A program made the translations under genes and the position numbers. A stretch of 64,000 nt of DNA from Manduca sexta (Eukaryota; Arthropoda; Insecta; Lepidoptera; Sphingidae): NCBI RefSeq assembly GCF_014839805.1, contig NC_051120.1:3658001-3722000 (forward strand), read 5' to 3'. The first letter of the stretch is position 1; the number at the start of each line of letters is the position of its first letter. This document shows, one piece after another, positions 10,901 to 20,830 of this stretch. Below the pieces are notes generated by a model that worked only from the letters and a program-made list of their open reading frames with translations, was not told the DNA's origin and did no database searches.

Positions 10901-13900
10901 GGTAAGAATCTGACGGGGACACACGGTCTATCATCACCACATGCAACATCAATCAGGGCTCTGGAGTGTAACGTGAGGGACACACGGGCGCGTAGCCAAC
11001 CTGACTAGCGTGCAATAACATCACTTGACTGACCAACCCACGGAAACTTGAAGCAATTGGACCAGCAAGATGGAAGAATGAGAATGGAATTACCGATTTG
11101 GAATACTTGAAGTTCAATGCCACTGGACGTTTGGATTTGTGCCATACAATACCCTTGGAGAGGACGCGAGATTCCAATGAAGTGTCGGAGCTGACCGCCA
11201 TGTGCTGAAGACGCGCGGACCGTACGGAACTTGGACCACCACGAACCATTAGCCACTCACATCTACTCGCTTTACTAATGAAAACACGGTCTGTTTTCAA
11301 TTTGTTGTCAAACAGTAGTATACCACTTGTGTTTATAATACAAATTAACAAGACATTACTGAATTTATTCAATTAAATTAGCAGTGCATTTAACATTCAT
11401 TAATTCTAAAATTGATATGTACAAACTTACTTACGAGCTTATAGAATAATTTTTAAAAACAACAGAAGGTGGCCAGTGCCCTCGATGTGCCTAGCGCTGT
11501 GTGAGATGTGGTCTGAGGCGATGTTAGGAGGTATCGGTCCGGAGGTGCCGCAGCCGATGTGTGGCCCCCTCGCCCCCGCACGCCCCCCGCTCGCCCCCTG
11601 CCCGCCGCCGCCCGCCCTCCCGCGGCCCAACAAGGTAAAGTCGACAGGGGGGCACACAAGACAGGAGGCGTAACACGTTATGTGCAACACTCCCATTTTA
11701 CTTCATTATTTTCATGATTTTTTTTTTTCTATTTTTTTTGTATTGTGTTCACAACAACAAAAGATTCAACTTAGCTGTTGTGTACATTGTTACAATTTGG
11801 TTCTTTTTGGTACGGCAGCCTTTCGTGAGCGGTAACTTGGTAGGTATTATTGTTTACTATCGACTGGGGCTATGACTGAAGTATGCAAGGACCGACATCC
11901 ACCTGGACAGATGTCTGAAGATGGAACCCACGCGCGTTTCTGGCGAGGAGTCAGTGGCATGAGATGAAAGGAAAATAAGCAATTGCAGTTGGAGCAAATT
12001 TTGAGGCAATATATGGAATCCTTTTGGATGTGGCGAGTGCTGAGATATTTAAGCAAATCACTCATGTTGGACAATTGGCTATACCGGAGTGGCATGACGC
12101 TGTATTCACGATAAACAAACATTGGCGATTCCCTAATGTAGGACAATTGGCAAATCGAATGTGGCATGATGTTCCTGATTATTGAATTGGACGTTTTTGG
12201 AGGCACAGAAGATGAACTGACAGTTTTGAACTCAACCTTATTGAGGCAAATTATGATGAGAAAATATTAAAATGGCTAATACTCGATCATTGGAGACTCG
12301 TAAGAATGTAAGGACATATCGGCAGCCGCGGCGGTGGAATATTTATAACCAAACTAAACATGCATCAAGTTGGCGATGTGAACAGACGGACAAAAACGAG
12401 TCGACGTAAACAATAATGACCAACAGGTGACCATTTACGAAACCGCTGCGCATTCGTTAAAAGGCAATTCTTTCACTTTTCATTCTCATCCAACAATATG
12501 CGGTAGAGATAGGCTTATAATGAAAACTATATTCGAATGCACATAAAATCTTTTTCAAAAGTCCATTTTGTATGATGATATCGTATTTTTTACCATCTTT
12601 CGGGGCTGAAGTACCCTGATGATAAATTAAATTCTGAAGATGACTTTTGGAAAAGATGTTATAATGTGGTATGCTTGGCGATTAACGTGGTTTCTTGGTT
12701 TGCAGGACTTGAAAGACTATATGCGTCAGGCTGGCGAAGTTACCTACGCAGATGCACACAAGCAACACAGGAATGAAGGGTTAGTACATTAAATACGAGT
12801 TTATGTCGGTTATTCGGATTAATCAAATAAGATCAATAAGTATGCTATCAATAAATATGGTACATATTCGGGGTTTCTATCATTATAGTTCAATAAAAGA
12901 TATTTAACTAAAATTATAAATTTAGATAAGTAAATACGTTATTTTGTCAGGTCAGGAAATGTACATAGATTTGAAAAGTGATGTAAAGTAAATGAAATTA
13001 TGAGAAAAACAAATTTTTGATGTGTAATGTTTTGATTCGTATTTTTAGGCGTTAGATCTCCATACTGTAGAAATGCAATATAATAAATAATAATTGTATG
13101 TGATCAGCGTGGTGGAGTTCGCGACTCACTCGGACATGCGCGCGGCGATCGAGAAGCTGGACGGCACGGAGCTGAACGGGCGCCGCATCCGCCTGGTGGA
13201 GGACCGCCGCTCCTCGCGCCGCCGCACGCGCTCCTCCTCCAGCCGCTCCCGCTCGCGCTCGCGCGACCGCCGCCGCGCCTCGCGCTCCAGGTGACGCACG
13301 CACACACTACAGTATACACCGACCAGGCTACTTGTTAACCCTACTTCAACAATGATTCTCGTTTCGATTAATGGTTGGATATATTCAGTCACTTGATGGG
13401 AGTAAATTACCTGATGGTAATTTGTAAGTTCGTCACTAATGCATATAAACACGACCACCGGAGATATTATTGTCTACTTTTAGGAATGGAATTATTTTTT
13501 AGGGCCAACATAAAATTTTAAGATTTACTTCAGATTAAATTGAAAAATATACTTCAGAAAAAAACTTAAATTAAATTAGGTTAAATGATGATATCGCATT
13601 TTTACCATCTTTCGGGGCTGACAGCCCGTGCTGATAAATTTATTCTCTGAAGACCGACTTCATCTAAATTTCAGAAAAATATTAGCGATCGTGACATATT
13701 AACGTAGTTCTCCCTGGTCCCACAGGTCAAAATCTCGTCCGAAGAGCAAGAGTCCCGCTCCGAAGTCCCGCTCCAGATCTCGCTCCAAGTGAGTATATCT
13801 GAACACGATGTTTACAGTGTTGCTATGCGAATTGATCACAGCTATCATAGCATGTTATCAATATAATTCACGAGTATTTTGACGATTTTACCAGTAAAGT

Positions 13901-15700
13901 TAGCGTCGGTTAGACATTTAAAATGATTTAAAGTTGAAGCATTGAATCATTTCGCATAGGAATACATTTAAAAGCAATCGAATACGTCTCTTGTATTGTA
14001 CACAACTCTGATGTATTTCGTTTATCGTAGCACTGATACTCGATTGCTTTTAAACACTTAGCTTACAAATGAAATATGTTAAGCTCTGCTAAATATTTAT
14101 TGCAATCATCTTTCGAATAATTTCTCCCCCTATATGAATGATATCGTCCACAATTTATTGCATGCAAACAAAAACTTCTTATACAATGCTGGAAGCATAC
14201 TTATCATTTCTCAAAGTATGCATGGATATGTATAAAATTAACATAGTTATTCATTTGGCTAGGTGTGTTATAACTTGCGCTGAGCAAAATTTAAAAATGT
14301 AAGTACTTAGCCATAGTCCTTAAGTAAATTGTAGTATACGCTAGTTGTATTTTTTATTATTATTTTTATGGTTAATGCGAGGCGAAATCAAAACGTTACT
14401 ATTTTATTTCGTCTCGTATCACTGAAGGCGCATAACTCGGAAAGTATTGTGTAACTAACAATTGCAATTACTATGTAGATAATTGCGTTTGTTGGTCGAA
14501 GCTTTTCCTATAGTGGATGTAACTAAACCCACAACTACAATTTTGTGCGTCTGGTGCACGCGCCAATAGGGATCGCAGTCGTTCCAAGTCGCGCTCCCGA
14601 TCGGCGTCCCGTAGATCCGACCGTCGTTCGGAGTCCAGGCGGTCGCCATCCAGGAAATCCAACGACAGAAATGGTCACCATTCCGCATCCAGGTCTAAAT
14701 CCCGCTCGCCAAAAGCAGACTCCAAGTAAGTTACTCTGTGCTTTCAATTTATTTGCCTCTGACAATTGTGCATTTTTTGTGAGATTATTTTTCGTACCGC
14801 TTTGTAATTTCATTGTTCAAATAATGGTTTATTTCATATTTCACTGTGAATTAACAGAATGCTGTTGATAACAATCCTTTGAACATAACATCATTTCAGA
14901 AAGATAATCTCATACACCCGAAGCACAGTCGTCAGGGCACTGAAACAAAGTAACTCCCATTGGCTTTCATTTATTAACAAAATTCATGATAATTCACATT
15001 GATTGCACAATGTATTTCAATTTATTAACTCGATCCGTTTTCCTGCATCTCGAAGAGACGTCGCAGTTCAAAGGTGAGCATAAAAGCCGGATATTATAGC
15101 TTACTGCTGCACTGCTCGTGTGTACATATTTCTTATAGTTCACGCTTGCGCGCCAATGCGTCGTAGATTAATTATTTCTTAGATTAGATACTATCCCAAT
15201 ATCTCTTTGGTATGTTTCTCCTATTAATTTTTGCCACGGAATATACTTATTGCATGTTTAGTAATTGCGGACTGCAATAGACGCTAAAGCAAGAAATCAT
15301 TAGTTAATTCTTACTCCATAATAGAAACATGAATAGCGAAATTCATGCTAACTCAAAGTACATGAGTATTGTTTTCATTTGACCAGATTAATTATACACA
15401 AAAAAATACAATTATTGTTCTCTTGTTAAGAGTACTAATACTCTTCTTGGTACTAATAAACTTATGTTTCGCAGGGAAAGGTCGCGTTCGCGCAGCAAGG
15501 AGGCTTCTCCCAAGCGTGAAGAGGAACGTCGCGCGACCAAGTCCCGTTCGCGTTCGCGGTCACGTTCGCACTCGGGCTCGCGCGACCGCTCCGTGTCGCG
15601 GGACCGCTCTGTGTCGCGCTCGCGGTCACGCTCGCCGCGCCAGAACGGCGACGCGCAAGACAGAACCAGCACCGACCGCTCCCCGCGCAGCGGCGACTAG
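7830..15700 (+). CDS. B52: SR splicing factor, B52/SRp55 orthologue (SRSF4/5/6 group)
   Basis: Nine coding exons join in phase: 7830-7955, 8038-8108, 9205-9300, 10817-10901, 12706-12779, 13108-13290, 13726-13788, 14570-14725 and 15475-15700, giving 359 residues. RRM1 (about 3-75) starts [12 protein letters not shown], the insect B52 N-terminus, with RNP2 VYVGGL at 6-11 and RNP1 KNGYGFVEF at 36-44. An Arg/Asp/Tyr linker follows (75-110). RRM2 (about 111-183) carries SWQDLKD at 124-130, diagnostic of two-RRM SR proteins. Residues 184-359 are an RS domain, whose dipeptides are phosphorylated. The protein acts in the nucleus, binding exonic enhancers to recruit spliceosome parts. In-frame stops lie just upstream of the exon-1 acceptor, so ATG 7830 is the natural start. 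SR genes usually autoregulate through poison exons, and the 1.8-kb intron after codon 126 holds a candidate. Confidence 0.95.
8038..8108 (+). CDS. B52: B52 coding exon 2 (RRM1, second half)
   Basis: The acceptor is tctgcag|GAA and the donor is GAAAG|gtaaga. It encodes [20 protein letters not shown] and ends after two bases of the Arg66 codon. Confidence 0.93.
9205..9300 (+). CDS. B52: B52 coding exon 3 (end of RRM1 and Arg/Tyr linker)
   Basis: The acceptor is gccgcag|G and the donor is TACGA|gtgagt. It encodes [18 protein letters not shown] followed by Asp/Arg/Tyr repeats, and it is far more GC-rich than the introns around it. Confidence 0.93.
9983..9988 (+). other. Candidate 6-nt alternative microexon in B52
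   Basis: GTACAT lies between a strong acceptor (pyrimidine tract tttttttacattgcag) and a strong donor (gtgagtac). Inclusion keeps the frame and changes the joint from Tyr-Asp-Asp-Tyr to Tyr-Glu-Tyr-Ile-Asp-Tyr. It is supported only by splice-site quality and phase. Confidence 0.4.
10817..10901 (+). CDS. B52: B52 coding exon 4 (start of RRM2)
   Basis: The acceptor is tctttcacag|T and the donor is TGGCAG|gtaaga. It encodes [20 protein letters not shown] through SWQ and ends on a whole codon (126). Confidence 0.93.
11466..11634 (+). other. Candidate poison cassette exon of B52
   Basis: 169 nt, strikingly GC-rich inside an AT-rich intron. It follows aaaaacaacag (a weak acceptor) and ends at CAAG|gtaaag (a strong donor). 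Spliced after codon 126 it would read [12 protein letters not shown] and then TGA; its length is also not a multiple of three. Inclusion would therefore cut the protein inside RRM2 and expose the mRNA to nonsense-mediated decay, the usual autoregulation device of SR genes. The acceptor is weak and no transcript supports it. Confidence 0.35.
12566..12645 (+). ncRNA. Intronic box C/D snoRNA, copy 1 (LSU rRNA 2'-O-methylation guide)
   Basis: All four boxes are present in order: C ATGATGA (12572-12578), D' CTGA (12606-12609), C' TGATGA (12617-12622) and D CTGA (12634-12637). An external stem pairs CAAAAGTC (12556-12563) with GACTTTTG (12642-12649). The guide upstream of D', TTACCATCTTTCGGG, is antisense to the conserved LSU rRNA segment CCCGAAAGATGGTGA, with one G-U pair. 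By the five-nucleotide rule the target is the G of CCCG, which I recall as yeast 25S Gm805 (guide snR39b). It sits 61 nt before the acceptor of coding exon 5, a typical intronic snoRNA position, and is released by debranching and trimming. Confidence 0.85.
12706..12779 (+). CDS. B52: B52 coding exon 5 (RRM2 core)
   Basis: The acceptor is ggtttgcag|GAC and the donor is GAAGG|gttagt. It encodes [20 protein letters not shown] and completes the SWQDLKD signature across the exon joint. Confidence 0.93.
13108..13290 (+). CDS. B52: B52 coding exon 6 (end of RRM2, start of RS domain)
   Basis: The acceptor is gtgatcag|C and the donor is TCCAG|gtgacg. It encodes [20 protein letters not shown], then the first Arg/Ser tracts. 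It is very GC-rich. Confidence 0.92.
13577..13656 (+). ncRNA. Intronic box C/D snoRNA, copy 2 (same guide)
   Basis: Boxes are C ATGATGA (13585-13591), D' CTGA (13618-13621), C' TGCTGA (13629-13634, one change from consensus) and D CTGA (13647-13650). The guide before D', TTTACCATCTTTCGGGG, matches copy 1, while the C' and distal parts have diverged, so this is a paralogue that has kept its target. The terminal stem is weak (GGTT with GACC). It ends about 70 nt before the acceptor of coding exon 7. Confidence 0.8.
13726..13788 (+). CDS. B52: B52 coding exon 7 (RS domain)
   Basis: The acceptor is tggtcccacag|G and the donor is TCCAA|gtgagt. It encodes [20 protein letters not shown], and the phase fits both neighbours. 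Confidence 0.9.
14570..14725 (+). CDS. B52: B52 coding exon 8 (RS domain)
   Basis: The acceptor is cgccaatag|G and the donor is TCCAA|gtaagt. It encodes Arg/Ser-rich sequence with a less regular middle ([20 protein letters not shown]). Confidence 0.88.
15475..15700 (+). CDS. B52: B52 last coding exon (RS domain C-terminus)
   Basis: The acceptor is tatgtttcgcag|G. It encodes alternating Arg/Ser with [16 protein letters not shown] and ends RSPRSGD, with TAG at 15698-15700. Confidence 0.92.
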
Positions 15701-16515
15701 TACCACTACTGTAACGTTAACTTACTGTCTAGGATTTATTGATAGTTTGTACGATCTCGTGACTCGGATGACGCGTGTTTTACTTTAGACTGTTGCTAAC
15801 ATAGCGTTAACAAAATATATTTTTGCAAGGTGCGTGGTTTAGTTTAGCCGTAATTTAAGAAAGCATAATAGATATAGCGTTTCATTTTGTATGTCGAGTG
15901 ATTGTTCATTATTCCGTCTTAATTTAATATTAAAAAAATGTTTTAATTGCTTATTGTAATGAATAACTGATATCATTTTCAATGTTGGTGCACGTCATTG
16001 TGTATATTAGATTTTTCATCGTCGTAAATCACAAATATTGTGATTACGTTCGGCATTTTTTCATCTTCTAATTTAAGACTTACTGATAATTTATTTTGGA
16101 TGACGCTAAGAAATTCCTATTTTTATATATTTTGTGAAAAACGCGGCCAGTCACGATTGTAATATAAGATTTTTAACGCGCACCGTATTTGCGATTTTTG
16201 TCATGTCAATCGATAATTATAATTGTCTTTGACGATCGTCATTGAATAGATGGATATAGTTATTTACTAGTTCAGAGTAGAATGTTCTAAAAATAATGAT
16301 GGACTGTACTTTTGTCTGAGTTTTTCAAGAATATTTTGTAAATTTTAAGACATTGGTCTTTGTTACATATTTACAATTAAATACTTCAACGGATTCTATG
16401 TACTTTTTACCTGATGTTTACAGGTAATAGAAAATAATGACACAACTTTAGGGCAAATATGGTATTTTGTAAATAGTGAATTTATTAACCAAATAAATTA
16501 GTTAAGATTTTTTGT
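15701..16515 (+). other. B52 3' UTR
   Basis: About 0.8 kb of AT-rich sequence running to a poly(A) signal at 16492-16497. No coding frame. Confidence 0.6.
16492..16497 (+). terminator. Poly(A) signal of B52
   Basis: AATAAA is followed within 30 nt by a T/GT-rich stretch (ttttttgtttgctttatt), the usual pairing of hexamer and downstream element. Confidence 0.6.
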
Positions 16516-16554
16516 TTGCTTTATTTCCCCTATATAGTTCTTGGTTGTGTAATA

Positions 16555-16700
16555 ATAATAAATTTGTTGGGTGGGTACGTAGTAAGACCAGTTACTTTGC
16601 CGGGTTCGATCTCCGGACAAGACTGGGTTATGCACGATAAAATGACAATGGCTTACTGTCTGACTAAATAATTTTTCGCTCCTGCCCATCCCTAAAAAGG
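16555..16700 (+). repeat. SINE-like, tRNA-derived repeat fragment
   Basis: It contains GGGTTCGATCTCC, close to the RNA polymerase III B box (GGTTCGANNCC), in a setting (tttgccgggttcgatctccggacaagactggg) like insect tRNA-derived SINEs. The A box is not clear, and the 5' end and tail are degraded. Confidence 0.4.
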
Positions 16701-18580
16701 CAAAAAAGTATAATGCTATCCCCCTTAACTTTTTGAAACAGTTACGAAACTATTCTGTTATATTTCCACATATTGGTATCACTGGCACGTTGAGTCTTAG
16801 AAAGCGTCATTTCTTCAACTGAATTCACCACACCAATCAAAGGTGTAGTCAAGTATCGAAGGACTCGTGCAAAATTTAAAATGGTTCCACCGGACGGGAG
16901 CTAAAGTTGATTAATATGTTGGTAGGCAAGATGCTTTGTTAGTTTCTACAGGTGGTAACGTAAAACAATAGGGCACTGATTACTGCACCGGCTACGTCTA
17001 CGGTAGCTACACCTTGACTTAACCTTTTGGGGAATAGTATACACACAAAAGACGACGATGAATCCAGGAAAATATGTAAGTAGTTAGCGGGTACCCTGTA
17101 AATCTGCTACATTTACTTCAAGTATCTATAACTTATCTTCGATAACTGCTGTCTTGTGAAGTTGGTTGTTGTAAGTAGAACTTTCACCCGTGTCCGAGAA
17201 GCTCGTCTTCATAGTACGGAATTAATTTAATATAATACTGTAAGACACCTAGCAATATTTTAATAAAAAGCAGTAGATACGGAATCTATACTGCACTCGG
17301 TTTTCTAAAACAGTGTATTACCGCACACTGATAAATTATAATTATTCTAACAAACTACAATATGAGACGTGAAAGGAGAAGAGCATGGCATTATTTTTAG
17401 TAGTATAATATGGTATATTTTATGAACATTCGTTAGAAGATAAATTTTAATAGATGCTAACGCAATACTAAGGCCTTTATAAGCTCAATTTTAGCGTGCC
17501 ATTAGAAGTATAGCGTATCTACACATTTTTATCGAAAAATCATTGACACCAAGGTTATTTGTACTGTAAGTTGTTAGTTGAAAAAAAAAGGCTGTCGAAC
17601 CTATCTACTTATCCTGGTATATCTTTAATATGTGAGGGCCCGGCTACGTAGTTACCGAAGAAATGGTCCATTGTTGCCCCAAAGAGCAGTATACATTGCT
17701 GTGTTCTAGTTTGAAAGTTTGTAGCCAATAAGTACTTCGCCTGAGATTAGTAATGACGAGCAAATTTAGTAAGTATAACTTTTCTGTAGTTTTAAACTAG
17801 GGTCTTTCTTGTACCAAATAAAAGTTCATTTTTATTAAGCGTTGCCTCAATGTTATGAGGATACATGATAGCTATTCTGTATTTTGCAATAAGTTATTAT
17901 GTTTAAGACTAGTGTAGGTAGAACCTTTTTTTTACTTGAAAAAATCCAACTAATATACTTAAATGTAGAAGTTTATGAAAATGATTAATGTATATTAGAA
18001 GTAGATTCAGGAACAGCTGGACGGATTTGGAACTCATAAACACACGTATCCATAATCTCATCATGTGACAGTTTCATCTACAATCTACACGGATTCCATC
18101 CTTGTATTATAAATCCTGGTAAAAGCATTCTCTCTAGTCCTCTTTAATATTTCCTATGATACTCGATATGAATTGATAGGAGTATAATTTTTTGTATACT
18201 TAACATGTCTCATTTATTACATTATTTTTGCCAACAATTAAAATATAGGCTACGTTTTTATCCCGATAACTTACTCCCGTAGGAAATTATTATTTTTTAT
18301 CTAATTCTTTAAATTCATGACGCTGGTGTCACACATACATAGAATGGTACAGTGACAGAGTTTTGTAGTGAGAAAGGCTTTTAACGCAGGCAAAGTCACG
18401 GATAACAAATTGTGCATTATATTTTATTCAATCGAATTTATGTGTTTGTATCAATGCGATCAATGCATGTTTCAATGTCAATTCACACTTGAAGCGAGTA
18501 CCTATCGTCTATTCACTATTGTGCTTTTATTCGTTGTATTAATTGTTTCATTGTGGGTATAAATAAAAATACAAAGATAT
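16701..18580. other. Intergenic gap between convergent B52 and Delta
   Basis: AT-rich. The part at 18000-18330 looks like a decayed repeat (aggaacagctggacggatttgg and later gctacgtttttatcccg blocks). No gene was seen. Confidence 0.45.
18000..18330. repeat. Degraded retroelement-like repeat
   Basis: Blocks such as GCTGGACGGATTTGGAACTC and GCTACGTTTTTATCCCG resemble parts of dispersed insect repeats with the same order. Borders are uncertain. Confidence 0.3.
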
Positions 18581-18598
18581 ATCTTTTGTAAACAATTG

Positions 18599-18604
18599 TT
18601 TATT
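18599..18604 (-). terminator. Candidate poly(A) signal of Delta
   Basis: AATAAA on the minus strand, with a T-rich stretch (ttgtatttttattta) downstream in the transcript direction. Alternative upstream hexamers cannot be excluded. Confidence 0.35.
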
Positions 18605-19927
18605 AACATTTTATCTCGTTGCATCACTGCACATAATTATACACATTCGTCACACACTCGCTGGCAATGTTATCACCACAATAGCAATACAATATGAATT
18701 ATTCGGATAGGATCTATCTATGGAATTACGACAGCGGCGGTGCCCTATCATTGAGGATAGCTTTCATTTTTCTTTTGAAATCAACTATGTGAATATACCA
18801 AAAGGTAACATTGTAATTATAAGAAAATAGGCAATTAAACTTATCTCATGGACGAAAAATAGAATAAGTAGATAATAAATACACTGTTCGCATGCAAAAT
18901 TATCTAAGAAAATAGAGAAAAAAATATAAAAAATAAGATTAGATAAAAGCTACTTAGCTAAGAAATGGAATGATTTGAAATTTTATCTTTCAGTATACTC
19001 ACACGTACAGCTAAATACATTCATGATATCAATAAAAATGGGTCCAAAATACAAATCGAGTCAATTTAGCATTCAGTCAATTGTAAACTTAAGTTCAAAA
19101 AATAATAATACAATGATTTAGTTTATAAAAATTAAGACATTTCACAATAATTACAAATGTGTAATAAATAAATTAAAAATACTGTCATTTTATTGTTCGG
19201 AATGGAAATCAATAATATTTTATGCACGAGCATCACTAAAATATTCTCAAAAAGAAAAATGAAAGTGGACAGTTTCTGTGATCAATGTTTAAGTACAAAA
19301 TCATGGTACTGTTCAGTTGAATGTTTGGTTATTACTGTTTTGTTTTAAATTTTACATAATTTAAACTTACATTTTGTCACCTTACAAAATTAAATACAAG
19401 AACATTATTATTGATCATCAGTCTATTCATATTTTGATATAAATTTTACAATTTTGTTGATTAACTTTTTTAAACTACGTTCTAGTACACCAGGCAACAT
19501 AAGAGTAAAGCTATAACTTATGCAATAATATCTACAAATGTTTAAAAAAATGTTATTTAACATAAATTATTTCATAAAGGAGATTCGCGTCTGCGCGGCC
19601 GAGGTTCGTGATCGAGTCGAACGTCGGCGGAGCGGAGTCGAATCCGAATAAACAACATCGTGAACTGTACCTATTAAAATAAATAAGTTAAAACAACCAG
19701 AGTTTGTGTCCTATGTTGCCTGATGACGCGCATTATATTGTCTCAGTACTTATATGTAATGGAGAATATACTTACAACGCTAAAACTTAATAGTTTTTAT
19801 ACACAATGACTTAGGTTTCGACAATTTGTTTCTTATAAGTACAGAAATTATTTTAACCTATGGACTAAACGTGCGTGATGTTTTGTGTGGCTTGTGCGGG
19901 AGGTGCGCGGCCCCGCGTGACGTGCGA

Positions 19928-19980
19928 CATGTTGCGAGACATGCCGACTAGTCGTGCAACATGACGCGCGACATGTCGCG
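19928..19980. repeat. Cluster of palindromes in the Delta 3' UTR
   Basis: CATGTTGC (19928-19935) pairs with GCAACATG (19956-19963) around a central perfect palindrome CGACTAGTCG (19945-19954). A perfect 14-bp palindrome CGCGACATGTCGCG (19967-19980) follows directly. The RNA could form one or two stable hairpins. Confidence 0.6.
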
Positions 19981-20830
19981 ACTCACGGCCGCGCAACCCC
20001 CGCGCGCCGCTCAGGAACGTCGAGTGATTGTGCTCACTGAACTACATAACGAGTACAGAAGCTAGAAGAAGGAAAAAATCTACGTCGATTTTCAAGAAAA
20101 CCTGAACAAGATTTTTACATCCACTACAATAATCATAGGAACAAATGACAATAATTAGTCAATCACAAAAATATATAATCAATGTTAAACTGATGTACGC
20201 ATCATTCGCGTGATTTTTTTATAAATTAGTCTAAAAAAAATAATCTTATTTTACGCACGGTTTGGTTTCTTACTGGTGCGAGTCTAGAGGGATAGCGTTA
20301 GTGGTGTGAAAATCGCAGGGACGGCACGGGCCCGGCGGCGCGGTCGCCAGTCGCCCGGGCCGGCACAGTCGCTGCGAGTCGCGGCGCCGTCGCGCAGTGG
20401 ACCGACACTGCGCGTGCGCATGCGCACCGTTACCTACAGAGATCGCAGACTGTGGACCGTGGTCCACGGCCCCTCGGCTCGCGCGGTCTCGCCCCCGTCC
20501 TGCCACAGCCGAACCGCTGCCTTTTATCAACACTTGTAACTGGTAAGAGGCAGCGGGCCCGCGTCCATGGGTCCGTTGGGGGGTGGCAGGGTGGCGGCTG
20601 TGGCGAGTGGGCGACGCTCGCCGATCGGGGGCGCTCGCGATCCGTCGCGCCATTACTATTTACAGGGCGTACGAATCGCACAAATAAATACATCCGAATA
20701 CTTAAACTAGCCGTCTATACAGGAGTCACTTTACACTTTACGCTATATGTACACGCGGCGCACAGCCTGGTTCGCGAGAGCGTCCGTTGTGAAATAAATA
20801 ATTTAATGTCCATTGTCGCGTACGTATGCA

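Larger units (their letters stand above)
10902..12705 (+). other. B52 long intron with enhancer-like sequence and one snoRNA
   Basis: 1.8 kb between codons 126 and 127. It holds an unusually GC- and GA-rich stretch at 10905-11270, a GC-rich cassette candidate at 11466-11634, a 72-nt-period imperfect repeat at 12064-12169, and the first box C/D snoRNA near the 3' end. Open frames on either strand show no family features. The density of GA-rich elements suggests splicing regulation. Confidence 0.5.
18581..20830 (-). other. 3' UTR of Delta
   Basis: About 2.2 kb downstream of the Delta stop. The distal end is set by AATAAA on the minus strand at 18599-18604; other hexamers exist, for example near 19188. 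The proximal part (20290-20660) is very GC-rich, and a palindrome cluster lies at 19928-19980. On the minus strand I see a Pumilio-type TGTAAATA (20657-20664), a K-box TGTGAT (20162-20167) and a Brd-box AGCTTTA (19506-19512). Open frames on the plus strand here are antisense to UTR and not credible genes. Confidence 0.5.

Noticed and set aside
10953..12206. Minus-strand open frames (139 and 119 codons) in the B52 long intron
   Set aside because: No domain or start context; the sequence is better explained as a regulatory intron.
14900..14949. Possible exon between catttcag and gtaact in the last part of B52
   Set aside because: It encodes no Arg/Ser sequence and its 50-nt length breaks the frame; the direct 14725-15475 join is clean.
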